A stretch of DNA of 64,000 bases, taken from contig JAOANR010000006.1 of assembly GCA_030278955.1 (NCBI GenBank), positions 53,720,915 to 53,784,914 on the forward strand, in the 5' to 3' direction. A program made the position numbers and the translations under genes. This document shows, one piece after another, positions 42,371-53,427 of the stretch; the stretch's first letter is position 1, and every line of letters begins with the position of its first letter. Under the pieces are notes generated by a model. It was not told where the DNA came from and searched no databases. It worked only from the letters and a program-made list of their open reading frames with translations. This stretch comes from Hygrophila difformis. Taxonomy: Eukaryota > Streptophyta > Magnoliopsida > Lamiales > Acanthaceae.

Positions 42371-43639
42371 CGAAAAAAACTCATATAGGCTAGAAACTTT
42401 TGCCAGTCAAAATGGAAATATTGATAGAGTGATAATTTAAAAAACAATTTTTTATTTATATAATAAAATTAGCGTATTATTTTTAGTACATGAGGTAATA
42501 TTAACGTTCTCAACAAATCCTTCATTCACTATAAGGAAAAAACAAAATATTGAATTCTGATAGTTAAAATATTGCTGGCTAATAACTAGATTATATTCAG
42601 TTGCGAAATTACTTTTTCTTATTATAGTGATTCTGATAGTTAAAATATTACTCCACTTTGCTATAGCTATGGGATACTTGGGAACTCCATTGACGAGGCC
42701 CTGCCAGCAGATTTTACAGAGTGGTGGTATATAATTCCAGTCAAATTAATAGAATTATTATTTTACATTAATTTTTTTACATTTAATTTGATTTGGCATT
42801 AATAAAATTATAATACCATTCAATATTTATAGTGACACCAATTGGAACCTAGTTTTTCTCAATATTTTTTGTGTTATGATTAGTATTCATAATTTCAACC
42901 GAACTTTTAAAACCTTTTACTAATATTACTGACAAAATTCTATGAATCTTTGATCGAAGATAATCATGATCCCAACTTGTGGCCAATTAAATAATCTTAG
43001 AAGAGTAATGCTGTCTTGTCTGGCTTCACAAATTTTTGCCGATTTGCTACAATGTCTTTTGTTAATGGAGATTTTCACATAGGTTATTCATAATTTCATA
43101 TTGAGCTTTTGAAGCTTGTTTTTTTTTTAAAAAAAAAAAAAAGCTTCAAAATAAGAAAAACAAATTAAATTTTAATTTATAGTTCATCCAAATAAATTTT
43201 AAAATCTGAATATAAATAAAAATAAGTTATTGGTTTTAAGTTGAACTGTCATTCAATTTTTTGAGCAATTTTATTTCAAAAATACTATTTTTATTTAAAG
43301 TAGAAACACTTATTAGCCAAATCCCTAACTATCAATATTCGGGTTCAATTCTCTACAGAACTCCTTATCTATTCCATTTGTTCCTTTGTAACATATTATG
43401 AAAGATGGAAGGGTTATTGTGCAGGCACCTTTAGGTGCAGACTTCATGTCTAAAAATGGTAATGTTTGGACATAGAGATTACACATATATTATTGGGATG
43501 TACACAGATCTTTTAGTCTCCCATCACATGAAATGGCGTACACATCACATGAAATATTTGCAGGCATCACATAATACAAATATGTAACCACCTATAACCA
43601 TGGTTATTCTTAATAACTTACACATGTTTTTAAATAACT

Positions 43640-43882
43640 GCATCATTTCAACATTTCACGCAATTCAATAAATATTTTTAACCAATAATAACTCATACTG
43701 TAAAATATAAGTAAAAATTATAAAAATTTGATATTCTAAAACTACGTAATTAGACGAATCTAACAATATCTCAATTGACTATATTTTTTTTTCTTGTGTA
43801 ACCATGTTTAAAAATTTATCAAAGTTACTCAATGAATAGTTACTACTATGTAAATGTCTCAATTAAATGAGAACGGAGAAAG
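43640..43882. mobile_element. decayed MITE related to the one at 57831-58090
   Basis: Shared interior blocks are acatttcacgcaattcaata, ataactca, aaaaatttgatatt, attagacgaatc, caattgactatattt and caaagttactcaatgaa. The right end gagaacggagaaagta matches the terminal aggaacggaggaagta. The left terminal repeat is not recognisable. Confidence 0.6.
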
Positions 43883-44261
43883 TATACATCATTTTTAGTC
43901 TCTCATCATATGAAATATCGTATACATCACATGCAATACTTGCAGGCATCACACAGATAGAACTACGACATCACATATACCTGTGTAGATTGGATGAATC
44001 ACGAACTCCATCCCTGAGATTTCACCCATAAGTTCTTCATCCATGGATGTGATTTCCATACAATTTCCAACTTCGCTTCTTCCGTAGATTCTTTATCCGG
44101 CGGTGTGATTTTTAAATCTATAATTTGGGCCATCTATGAGTTGTCGAAGTAACCCAAGAGTGATTTAAGCGGGTGGATTTCAGAGATTTTGTGGTGGAGA
44201 ATATGACGGGGTGGGAAAGATGACAATTTTGGTGGGGATAGATGATGTACAGTTTGATGGT

Positions 44262-44286
44262 GGGGGGAGGGGGGACAGGGGGAGGG
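44262..44286 (+). other. G-rich tract with G-quadruplex potential
   Basis: Four G runs (6, 6, 5 and 3 residues) occur in 25 bp (ggggggaggggggacagggg then gaggg). Loops are 1-3 nt, which favours a stable quadruplex. It stands alone in AT-rich DNA. Confidence 0.6.
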
Positions 44287-44493
44287 TATGACAGTTTTGG
44301 GGAAACTGATCGATCAACTTTCTGTGATTTTTGGAACGGTTTGGGGAATATGAAGGTTTCCCACGAGATGTTTTGGTGGCTCTGCAGGACCCTCTGTACC
44401 CTATCTTGACCAGTGAAAGATCATAGAAATATATTTTGGATAACTTGTCCCGTAATAGAGAAAGTTATACGCATTCAGCCTTCTTATTTAATA

Positions 44494-44679
44494 TTTTTTT
44501 GATGAATAACGGGGTATCCAAAGGCCATATTGGACTCAAGACTAATCTCTCGAGTATCTGCATGGGCAATTAAAGGTGTCTCTCCCAAATTAATTTTTTT
44601 TTCATAGACAAGGCTCGAACCCGAGACCTTGCTTAAGCGACTAGAGCTCAAATCCACTCAAATCAACTGTTGTTAGTTC
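44494..44679 (-). mobile_element. tRNA-derived SINE
   Basis: On the minus strand the element starts near 44679 with an A-box-like tgagtggatttgagctc and has a clear pol III B box GGGTTCGAGCC near 44615. It ends in an A run (plus-strand ttttttt 44494-44500). The 9-bp TATTTAATA flanks both sides (44485-44493 and 44680-44688). The length is about 186 bp. It is probably not a functional tRNA gene because no cloverleaf can be completed. Confidence 0.6.
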
Positions 44680-44688
44680 TATTTAATA

Positions 44689-45125
44689 CTTAATACCAAC
44701 ACATTCAAATTCATAATAAAATGTAGTTGGCCTAAGTGATCTCTGATATATTAAATAAATATCTCGAGCTCGGACCCTTATTTATCCTTTGGGAGAGGCA
44801 GGGGTTGCTGCCTATCCGATTGGGAATTTCCCAAAAAAAATTCAAATTCACAGACCACAGTTCATTTAATTCACAATTTCTTATCAAAGTAAAATGATGT
44901 TGACCTATAAAACTTTACGTCTTCTGAAAATTATCTATCAGAAATCAAATTTTTATCTGCCACGGCGCTTCTCACGATCACACATTAAAATTCGCCATAA
45001 CTTTGATGTCGATATATTATCAATTATTCTGAGTTTTTCCTATAGATTAATGAATTATGTTCCAATCAAGAAGATTGAAAATTCTAGCTACTTTTATATT
45101 GGTCATGTTAGGTAAATTGCTTCTA
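44689..45125. other. AT-rich spacer, nothing recognised
   Basis: No reliable coding frame. A GC-richer patch near 44765-44830 (gagctcggacccttatttat) resembles a low-copy repeat but could not be identified. Confidence 0.4.
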
Positions 45126-45233
45126 GGCTAACTTTTTAGTTTTTTTTTTTTTTTTGCTTGATAGCCAAAAAGGCCAGAAAAGGATACAATAAGAAAAAAA
45201 GAAGGAGAAAACCAAAGCAAAACTAAAATTCAA

Positions 45234-47738
45234 TCAACGTGCCCTCGGGAACCAAGTTCCCATGGCATCTGCCGATAAAAGGGGCTTAATTGTATCCGGA
45301 GGGTAAGCCCAAGTCGTGAAGAAAAGCTCATCTTCCGCTCCCCGCTTAGCTAGAGCATCCGCAATCCCTTCCCTCAACACATGTTGGATCCGGCAGACTT
45401 GGAAAGAACTCCGTAACTCCCGAATACGCTCAAGATAATTGTAGAGCCCGTGCTTGTTAGTCCAAGGGGAATTAATCAATCTGATAGCCTCCAATGAGTC
45501 ACAATAGCAACAAATTTCATTAATCCCATTATCAACAGCAAGTTGAAGGCCATGAGTGAGGCCGGCCAACTCAGCTTGCAAGACAGTGGTGTCTCCAAGA
45601 AATTCCGATGCCCCTACGATCCAACCGCCGTCATGATGTCTCAGTACAGCGCCAAAGCCTGCACGTTTCATATCACCGAGCAGGGAGCCATCTGTATGAA
45701 GGTAGCATCCCTCCCAATCTCCCATGTTCCAACAAGTCATTCTCTGGTCGCGGGTGGTGGCCTGAGGAGATGCCAGCTGCTTATCCATCGTATCAGCCAG
45801 GTGCAAGATTCGTCTCACAACATTCTGAGTCTTCGAGGATTGAGCCCGAAAAACTCTAGAGTTGCGCTCCCTCCATATATGCCACAGTCCCGCAAGAAAG
45901 ACAACACCATAGAACCGAATCATACCCCGGAGCCAAAGACGGATGCTAGGTCTTTCCATGGTATCCAGATCAGGTGGAATATCCACACCTATAGATCTCC
46001 ACACCGCGGTCGTCCAATTACAAGAAAATAGACAGTGTCGCCAATCCTCTACATTATCACCGCATATTTGGCAGAGAGGGGAGGTGGCAAGATGCCAATT
46101 GAAACGAAGGGAGTTGCATGGAAGGACTTCCCAAGCTAACATCCAAATAAGAAGGCAAACCCGCTCCGGCCATTTAGAGTTCCAAATCCATGACCAATCC
46201 ATTCCAATCGCCATATCTTGTACCAAGAACTGGTAGCCAGACTTAGCAGTATAAACCCCATAATTGGTCCTTCCCCAAGTCCATCCATCTATTGCATTGT
46301 GATGAAGGAAGGGCGGTGGGCGCTGTAGAGTTTCTTTCCGCATGTCGTCGGGGATGTTAGAGTGAATGACAGAGAGGTCCCATTCATACCCCCGAATAAT
46401 GTCCCGGACACGAAGGCCGGCGTCACAACCATCCATAACTTCAACCCTTGGACCCAACATTTTACCATTAAGCCATGGGGTAGTCCACAGAGAACTGCTG
46501 CCGTTGCCAAGCTTGTATGAAAAGCCGCCAAGCAGCTTAAGCGCCGCTTTCCGAAGGCTCCTCCAGGTGAATGATCCTGCAGTCCTCAACTCCGCAACCG
46601 AAGTATCAGTCGGCATATAGATAGCTCTCAGTTCCTCACTCCACCGTTTGGACCGTCCAAGGAAGAATTCATAGACAAGCTTGCCGAGGAGTGTTATATT
46701 AGCATGGCGAGCTTGTCGGAATCCTAAACCACCATTAGCTTTTGGAAGAGCAATCTTTTCCCAGCTAACAAGATTCAATCCATGACCTTCCCTATCCTTC
46801 CAAATAAATTTACGGAGGCGTTGATCAATCATCCGACAAGTCGAAGCCGGAAGCCAGCCGATCTGCATCGGATATACGGGGATGGAAGCCAACACATGTC
46901 TAGCAAGAGTAATTCTGCCCGGTTTGTTTAACAGACGAAGCGCCCACATAGACAATCGTTTATCCATATTTTCCAAGATATAGTCGAAAGATTGTCTGGA
47001 AATCCTACCATGATGAATATAAAACCCCAAATATTTGCCTAAGTGATCAGTGAAGGCGATAGGTAGGGCATTAGAAAGCCATGCACGTTCAGACACAGAG
47101 ACCCTACTTGATGCAAAATCCATCGACTTGGCCGAGTTGATTTTGAGGCCTGACCAACTGGCGAAATCTTGGAGAGTACCCACCAAAGACATAATACTGC
47201 CCTCCTCCGCTTGAGTACATAAAATCAAGTCATCGGCAAATAAAAGATGTGAAATTCCAATCCCGTTCCTCGAGAGCTTGATTGGTTTCCATTGTCCCAA
47301 CTCCATTGCCCGGTTTATGACTATAGAGAACCGTTCCATGACCACATTGAACAGATAAGGCGAGAGAGGGTCACCTTGGCGAAGCCCCCTATTCGGTCGA
47401 AATCCATCCAGCAAAGAGCCATTCCAAATAATAGAGAATTCCGGGGAGGATACACAAAACATAATAAGTTTCCTCAATGAGTCAGGGATCGCCATTTGGT
47501 ATAAACACTCATTAACAAATGCCCATCGCACATTGTCGTAAGCTTTTTCCAAGTCAATTTTAAGAATAATGGCCTTCTGTCTAGCATTAGGCCGAGATAT
47601 GGAATAAACTAACTCCTGTAGAATTATGGCATTATCCACCGTGCCCCTCCCTGGCAAGAACGCAAACTGAAGAGGAGAAATATAACTGCTAAGAACCGGC
47701 CAAAGTCTATTAACGACAACCTTGGAAATGAACTATAT
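45234..47738 (-). pseudogene. LINE B ORF2, C-terminal part: reverse transcriptase to RNase H
   Basis: A long open frame carries LPGRGTVDNAIILQEL, AYDNVRWAFVNECL, LRQGDPLSPYLFN and the catalytic FADD near 47235. A zf-RVT-like segment CQICGDNVEDWRHCLFSC is near 46060. RNase H is at the end (CYLHTDGSLLG, QAELAGLTHG, YCDSLEAIR, then DALAKRGAE). The match to LINE A is clear along the whole length. It is joined to the upstream part by a frame change near 47738, so the methionine at 47657 is not a start. Confidence 0.9.
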
Positions 47739-48610
47739 GTCATGTTGCACAAGGTGATTAGCCGAAAGTGCTTGATCGACTCCGGAACAGAGATCTTGGG
47801 AATCAGGCAAATATGAGCTTTAGCAAGAACCGGGTCAAAGCAACCGGATAGAAACGCCTCATGGACCATCTCGCGGATATCATCTCTTATGTCCATCCGA
47901 TGATGCTTGTAAAAGGCTGCTGGAAAGCCATCGGGGCCTGGCGCGGCGAAGGGCTTAGACTGGGATAGAGCTTTATCAATTTCATCGGGATGAATAGGTT
48001 CGGAAAGCCAAGCCTTATCATCATGCGAAATCTGGCTCAATGGCGGTAGGGAGTCAAGAGAGGGAGAAACCCCATCATCCGAATAAAGAGACATGAAATA
48101 TGATCGCACGGACTCTTGAAGAGTGGCATCATCCGTGCACCATGTCCCATCATCAATATAAAGACCATGGATCTTACGCCTGTGTTGATGCACCTTAGCT
48201 TGAGCATGAAAAAATCGGGTGTTACGATCCCCCAATTTAATCCAATCTTCCCGGGCACGTTGGTACCAGAAAAGCTCCTCTTGATCCAGAATGTCTTGAT
48301 ATTCAGCTTGAAGTTTCCTCTCAAGTAGAAGATGGCGGACAGAATCAACATTAGATAGGGAGCGATCCAATCCTGCCAACCTGCGCATGATCTTCTTCTT
48401 TTTGTTCCGGAGCTTCTTCATGTCAGCCTGAAATTGTTGAGAAGAGATAGTGCGTACATGGTCCAAGCGAGCATGTATCGAACCAGGATGTCCTCTCCAA
48501 GCATCCCTGACAATCTGAGAATAACAAGGAAGTTTACTCCACATAGCCTCCCATCGAAACAACCTTGCGGTCGTGCTGGATGCTGTCTCCCCACAAGATA
48601 GTAACAGAGG
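47739..48610 (-). pseudogene. LINE B ORF2, middle part: linker and start of reverse transcriptase
   Basis: The frame contains FRWEAMWSKLPCYSQIVRDA, then DWIKLGDRNTRFFHAQAKVH and the N-terminal reverse transcriptase block PFAAPGPDGFPAAFYKHHRM. It is displaced from both neighbours by single-base changes: at a G run (plus strand 48609-48613) upstream and near 47738 downstream. Confidence 0.88.
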
Positions 48611-49305
48611 GGGCATGGTCCGAAGAGAGCCGAGGTAATGTGTGCACATGGCTATTAGGAAAGAGATGCAACCAATCAAGATTAGCCAAGCCACGGTCTA
48701 GCCTTTTTTTTAATAAAGCTCACGGAGTTGGCTGCCCTAAACCAGGAAAAGAGAGACCCTTCAGTATGAATCGGGAAAAGCCCGGAATCGAGCATGCAAG
48801 ATCGGAACTCATCCGCACGGGCTTGAATAAATGCACCCCCGATAACCTCTGATGGCGCGAGCACCTCATTCCAATCGCCCATAATACACCAAGGCCCAGA
48901 AATCCGCTGCTTCAAGAGTTTCAAATATTCCCAATTAGACTTCCGTCGGAAGAAGTTAGGAAAGGCATAAATACCGGAACAGTAACAGATTTGCTCCCTC
49001 CCTTTGACCGCCAGGGTGATGCATCTATCCTCATTCTCAAACACCTCAAAGTCGAAGGGGACCCCCGTACGATAAAGGGCCCAAATGTTGCCCGCTCGCC
49101 CATTGGCTTCCTGGATACAAATGGGCACATAACCTTTACTTAAGACAAAGTTACGAAGGCGATCAAATCGCCCCTGTGGCTCGAACAGAAAAACCAAGCT
49201 AGGTTTATGAGTTCTCAAACAGTCCGCCAATGCACGTTTAGCTTGGTGGTTCATGATCCCACGCACGTTCCAAGTTAACAAAGAGAAATCCTTGAACATA
49301 GACAT
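48611..49305 (-). pseudogene. LINE B ORF2, N-terminal part: endonuclease
   Basis: The likely original start is MSMFKDFSLLTWNVRGIM at 49305, 43 nt after the ORF1 stop, equivalent to the 35-nt spacing in LINE A. It contains FLFEPQGRFD and WCIMGDWNEVLAPSEV. A run of eight T (plus strand 48704-48711) shifts the frame inside the endonuclease (after SFIKK), and a further shift at 48609-48613 follows the SSDHA catalytic box. In-frame codons upstream of 49305 overlap ORF1 and are probably untranslated. Confidence 0.88.
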
Positions 49306-49348
49306 AATTATTAAAAGATGTGAAGTAAGATACCCCTCAAACCAGGGG

Positions 49349-50847
49349 TCATGCAGTCGACGATGGCAGGGCCGAGTTATCATTGTCCACGGCCATAGCA
49401 TGAGTCTCTTCCGTCTGATCACTCAATCTAGACTCTTGGTCATCAGAAGCCGACGAGGAATCACCCCCTAGTATCTTCCTGGTAAAGGCTGCCGAGAAGG
49501 AGAACTCCCCGCCCGTCCGCTCTCCCTCAGTACTTTTCTGTTTTCCTTTGTCACTGCCTAAGGGTAGCTTTGTTCGAGCTTCCATCCGAATGCGCTTGTG
49601 TCCATGGAGTACTTTTTTGGGCTTAACAGGTCCATATCCCTTATCCACTAGAGTATGGGCCGTAAGGTTTTCATTAGGGTTTTCATCATCACCCTGGTCC
49701 TTAACAGTCTTGGCGGGCCTTAATTGTATGCGACCCACATTAGTTGTCATGAGGGGTTTGGAATCACCCATTTTCTTATTTCCCTTTCGCCGCTTGACCA
49801 ACATCCACTCCCCCACACACATATCCTCATGCACGTTATTCCCTAAATCATGGGGGTTGCCTAAATCATGGGATTGACTTTGATTGCCTTCCATAACCGT
49901 ATCCACACTGGCATTAGGGTTGCCATGATTCCCGCCTCCTTCCTTACTCGTTTCGCCACCATCTGTGGCCACAGGGAGGCCTGCCGCCGGCTGGTTTTGA
50001 GAGCCTGACACCGGCGGCGCATCTGGGGTTGGTACCATTGTCGGGCAACGACCTTGCAAATGGCCATATCTAGCACACTTCATACATAAAAGATGCAATC
50101 CTTCGTACGCTATGTTGATAACTTTACCTTGAACCTCCACTTGACCAAGCAAGGGTTCGTCCAGGTTAACTTCAACGCACACTCGGGCGTATCGTCCTCT
50201 CTCAATATCAAGGGTATTCCGATCTACCTTAATAACTGTGCCGATAGCAGAAGCAATGGCACGTAGACCATTTTCATAGTAAAAGGATTGTTTGAGCCCC
50301 GGGAATCTCACCCACGTTTGGATCGTGTTCACCTTTGTAGTTTCAGGATCGAAATCACTGTTCCATCGCATGAAGGTAATGCAGTGGTCGAAGATCATCC
50401 AAGGTCCATTCGTCAAGACCTTTTCTCGGTCCGACGGACGTTCAAACTTCGCTAAAAAACATGACCAACGTCCAGCAAAGCAAACTCTCCATCCAATTTC
50501 CACGCCCGCGTAAGGTGTTCTTTCATAGCAAGATAGCCAACAGTTGTACCCAGAACCTTTAGGATGAGCGTCTCCTTCCAAGGTTCATAATAGGCCTCCA
50601 AGACGGATTCATCAAACCATATCTTAGGGCATCTCTTATGCGCGCCTGTTCGATCGATTGTCACCAGTCTAGCTTTTAGTAGATCAGTTTCCGTGAGAGG
50701 GGAGGCCGCAGATGTAGTCACCCCACCCCTAAGGACGTCGCAGAATGTAGCCTTCGCGGGGAGTTGAGTTCCAGCCGGCACTGCATGGAAAACAGGAAGT
50801 TCGGGGGAAGACACAGAGAAGTCGGGAGGAGGATCCGGAGTAGGCAT
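49349..50847 (-). pseudogene. LINE B ORF1: DUF4283 / zinc-knuckle protein, one frameshift
   Basis: It starts MPTPDPPPDFSVSSPELPVF at 50847, only 12 nt inside the LINE. The first frame ends near 50452 within the DUF4283 region (LLDVGHVF). The rest of the domain (LAKFERPSDREKVLTNGPWM) continues in the next frame to 49349. The shift falls at a T run (minus strand, near 50458). The CCHC zinc knuckle CMKCARYGHLQGRCP is intact near 50080. Its role is RNA binding, as in LINE A; this copy is not functional. Confidence 0.88.
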
Positions 50848-51054
50848 TTTTTAGCATTCGGCTAACTTTTTAGTTGATTTTATAGCTTTTAGTTGTTTGA
50901 CCGGGTAAAACAATTAATAAAGTTGTTTGGTAAATAGAGTTTTAAAGTAGTGGATTGATTCCAAACGTCTAGTTTTAAAAAATTGGTTTTAGTTGTTCGT
51001 TGTTATATTTTTATCAATTAATTTTTATTATCAATTAGTAACTTTTACCAAATA

Positions 51055-51254
51055 CTCCCTCATTCTCATTTCAAATGTCTCATTTTCTATTTTAATCTGT
51101 CACACATCAATTGTCATATTTTCTTATTTAGAAAGTTTTTACTCCTTCAAACAAATATCACATCAACTATTTACTTCACTTTAACACAATAACCCATTCT
51201 ACCTAAAATACCATGCCCAAAAGAAATGTGACATCTCAGATGGGACGAAGGGAG
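51055..51254. mobile_element. Stowaway-like MITE (TA target site)
   Basis: CTCCCTCATTCTCATTTCAAA at the left mirrors ...CTCAGATGGGACGAAGGGAG at the right, with TA duplicated on both sides (51053-51054, 51255-51256). 200 bp, AT-rich, non-coding. Terminal repeats are imperfect. Confidence 0.75.
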
Positions 51255-51337
51255 TAATTTTTAAAAAATGCCTCATCAAAATAGCTGATCAAATTAACAT
51301 ACTTAATCAACTAATATCTATGGTAGGAGATTATTAT

Positions 51338-51632
51338 GACCCTGTTTGGCAAATAAGCTAAATGAAATTAGCTTATTCTATTCAATTTAAGATAAATTAG
51401 CTTATTCTATTTAATTTAAGATAAATTAGCTTATTCAAAAAGACAAAATAACTTAAAATAGTGTTCAATCAGATGTTTTTGAAACCACTGCAAATAACAG
51501 AATTTTAGAATCAGCTTATTCTAGGCAAAAAATTTGCCTCAAAACTGTCAAATAGCTAATTTTAATTCATTTATTACTCAAATTACTCACATAATCAGTT
51601 AACAACTAACAACTAATTCTCAAACAGATCCT
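51338..51632. mobile_element. possible hAT-type MITE
   Basis: The ends accctgtttggcaaataagc and ...tctcaaacagatcc form an imperfect inverted pair of the CCCTGTTTGG type common in non-autonomous hAT elements. The interior has a short tandem repeat (ttagcttattctatt.aattt, three times, 51370-51440). No clean 8-bp duplication was seen. Confidence 0.35.
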
Positions 51633-52011
51633 ATATATATGTCCAGGTGCCTGCACATGAAGGCATTGTGTATGTGATGTGAAAATTATTTTATATGATA
51701 GATGAAATTGTATGTTCTGTATTGTGGGAGAGATGTTTTGTCTGGTGGAAGAATACGTGATGAGAGAGATACTTTTGTAATGGGAGTTATATTTTTTTGT
51801 TATGTCTTAACATATATACTCTTAAGAGAGTTGTAACCATTAATATAATTAGCTAGCTACCTGTTACTAGCTAATTGTCAAATATGGGACGTGTTATGGT
51901 GCGGGCTCCTCATGTTCGCACCTTTCGGACGGTAATTTTACATAGTTTATCAATTTCATTATCCAACGGTTGAGATTACTTGTAGAATTAGTTTTGTAGT
52001 TTTACTTATTA
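51633..52011. other. AT-rich spacer, nothing recognised
   Basis: No coding frame or repeat structure identified. Confidence 0.45.
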
Positions 52012-52283
52012 CTCCCTCCGTCCCATATTTATCTTCTTCGACAATGTAGATACGGAGTTTAAGAAAGTTGTATTTTATTATTTTCATGTGTACTTTTTGA
52101 GGGGTAAATTTGTCTCTTTTTGTCTTGTAGTGCAATTGTTAGTAAAATTATGGATTGGTTTTTCTGTAAATATATGGACATGTAGGGACATTTTAGTAAA
52201 AAAAATTCCCTTTTTGGGGTAGGAAGATAAATGTGGGACGTCCAAAAACGGAAAGTAAGAAGATAAATATGGGACGGAGGGAG
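52012..52283. mobile_element. Stowaway-type MITE with perfect terminal repeats
   Basis: CTCCCTCCGTCCCATATTTA at the left is mirrored by TAAATATGGGACGGAGGGAG at the right (52264-52283), flanked by TA (52010-52011, 52284-52285). 272 bp. Near-perfect inverted repeats suggest a young copy. Confidence 0.88.
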
Positions 52284-52319
52284 TAGGTATTTTAATATGT
52301 TGAATTCGCAACATAGGAT

Positions 52320-52885
52320 ATAAAATTCAGTGACATGGCATACACAACTCAGCGACGGAGTTAATCCAATTCAACGACATTATTATGTTCATCTCAACGA
52401 CGTTTGAAGTTAGAACCATTTGAAGTTCATTGTGATTTTAAAAATACATCTCAGCGACGAGCCTTCTCACAATTCAGCGACATAACCAATAGAATTCAAC
52501 GGCATTATTGTATTTATTTCAGCAACACAATTTCATACATTTTCAGTGACATAGTTTTGTGCATTTGAACACAGCGACGTAGCCCTCACAATTCAGTGAA
52601 AATGTTGATACAATATCACTACAAAAATTTTCCAGGCAGGTGACGAAAGGATTTCGTCACCTGGCGCACTAGGCGACGAACAAGGCGACGAAATCCGTCA
52701 GGCGACGAAGTTTTAGGCGACGATTTCAATAAAATTTCGTCGCCAAATTCATCGCCTTCCTGCGAATTTCTTATAGTGAATTCAGCGACTTGATATAGAA
52801 CTGCTCAATGACATGCTATAGTATATTTCAGCGACATATTTATGCATACCTCAGCGACATGTTACGCATCTCAGCGACATAATAG
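52320..52885 (+). repeat. degenerate CAGCGACAT minisatellite
   Basis: Around sixteen copies of (T/A)TCAGCGACAT-like words occur at irregular 20-45 bp intervals (for example 52347, 52448, 52474, 52568, 52785, 52829, 52851, 52871) with variants cagtgacat, caacgacat and caatgacat. The spacers are AT-rich. No reading frame is conserved. A small CACTA-type element is embedded at 52617-52778. Confidence 0.65.
52617..52778. mobile_element. miniature CACTA-type element
   Basis: The ends are CACTACAAAAATTTTCC and ...GCGAATTTCTTATAGTG, the CACTA terminus type, over 162 bp. The interior has inverted words ggcgacga / tcgtcgcc repeated (cgtcacctgg, ggcgacgaac, ggcgacgaaat, ggcgacgatttc, tttcgtcgcc), giving a self-complementary RNA. 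Flanking triplets are tat and aat, so the target duplication is imperfect. Confidence 0.65.
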
Positions 52886-53155
52886 AAACATGGTAAATGA
52901 AGAAACCATTACACTTTTTTTTTTTTTTGACAATTTTACCATTTGAATTTATAATTGTTTGATCTAATTCATTGGATGAGATTTTATCTTGACTGTACTT
53001 CCAAAAACAATTAATGTATGACCTATAAATAATTGTCTGCTCACCCAAACAAGAAACTTCCAAATAATTGTCGGCATCTATTAAAATATTAAATTAGTAC
53101 TATAAAATAACACACGAGCATTTGGGAATCCTCCTTTAATTAATATATATATATA
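52886..53155. other. AT-rich spacer, nothing recognised
   Basis: Short AT-rich interval ending in an AT dinucleotide run where Helitron II inserted. Confidence 0.45.
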
Positions 53156-53427
53156 CTAGTAGTGATTCTGTGCCATGCACAGCTAACGAAGACGTACAAT
53201 GGCCCATGGAGGGAAAAAAAATAATTATAGGTAAGTGTGTGTTCTCATCTATATATTTCATTCTTATTCCTGCACTTTTCTTTATCACTACAGACATGAC
53301 CAGTATCATCCTTCATGCAAGAAAGAACCAACTGAGACCAAACAATAAAGCATGCAGGAATATTGTTAAGTGTTGTAGCTTAAGTGTTGTAGCTGAAGAT
53401 CTTGTTATAAAACACAGATGTGCAGAA

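Larger units (their letters stand above)
36688..42404 (-). mobile_element. full-length L1-type LINE (LINE A), apparently intact
   Basis: It is flanked by a perfect 18-bp target duplication AGTCAAAATGGAAATATT (36670-36687 and 42405-42422). The minus-strand 3' end carries an A tail (plus-strand T run 36686-36696, partly shared with the duplication). The 5' leader is only about 34 nt before the ORF1 ATG. Two long uninterrupted ORFs are separated by 35 nt. Identical duplications and open ORFs indicate a recent insertion. Confidence 0.9.
42423..44493. other. AT-rich intergenic stretch with MITE relics
   Basis: No gene is seen. A Stowaway-like relic lies at about 43640-43882 and a G-rich tract at 44262-44286. 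Two similar segments around 43500-43575 and 43890-43960 (tttagtctc(c/t)catcaca, gcaggcatcacat) form a short dispersed duplication. Confidence 0.5.
45142..50859 (-). mobile_element. full-length L1-type LINE (LINE B), inactivated by frameshifts
   Basis: It is flanked by a perfect 16-bp duplication GGCTAACTTTTTAGTT (45126-45141 and 50860-50875), with a T run (plus strand, from 45140) marking the A tail. It has the same layout and nearly the same length (5718 bp) as LINE A but a diverged sequence, so it is a different subfamily. Reading frames are interrupted at about 50458, 48707, 48611 and 47738, several at homopolymers. Confidence 0.9.

Noticed and set aside
44590..44640. A tRNA gene around the GGGTTCGAGCC box
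   Set aside because: No complete cloverleaf with acceptor and anticodon stems can be formed; the A tail and target duplication favour a SINE.
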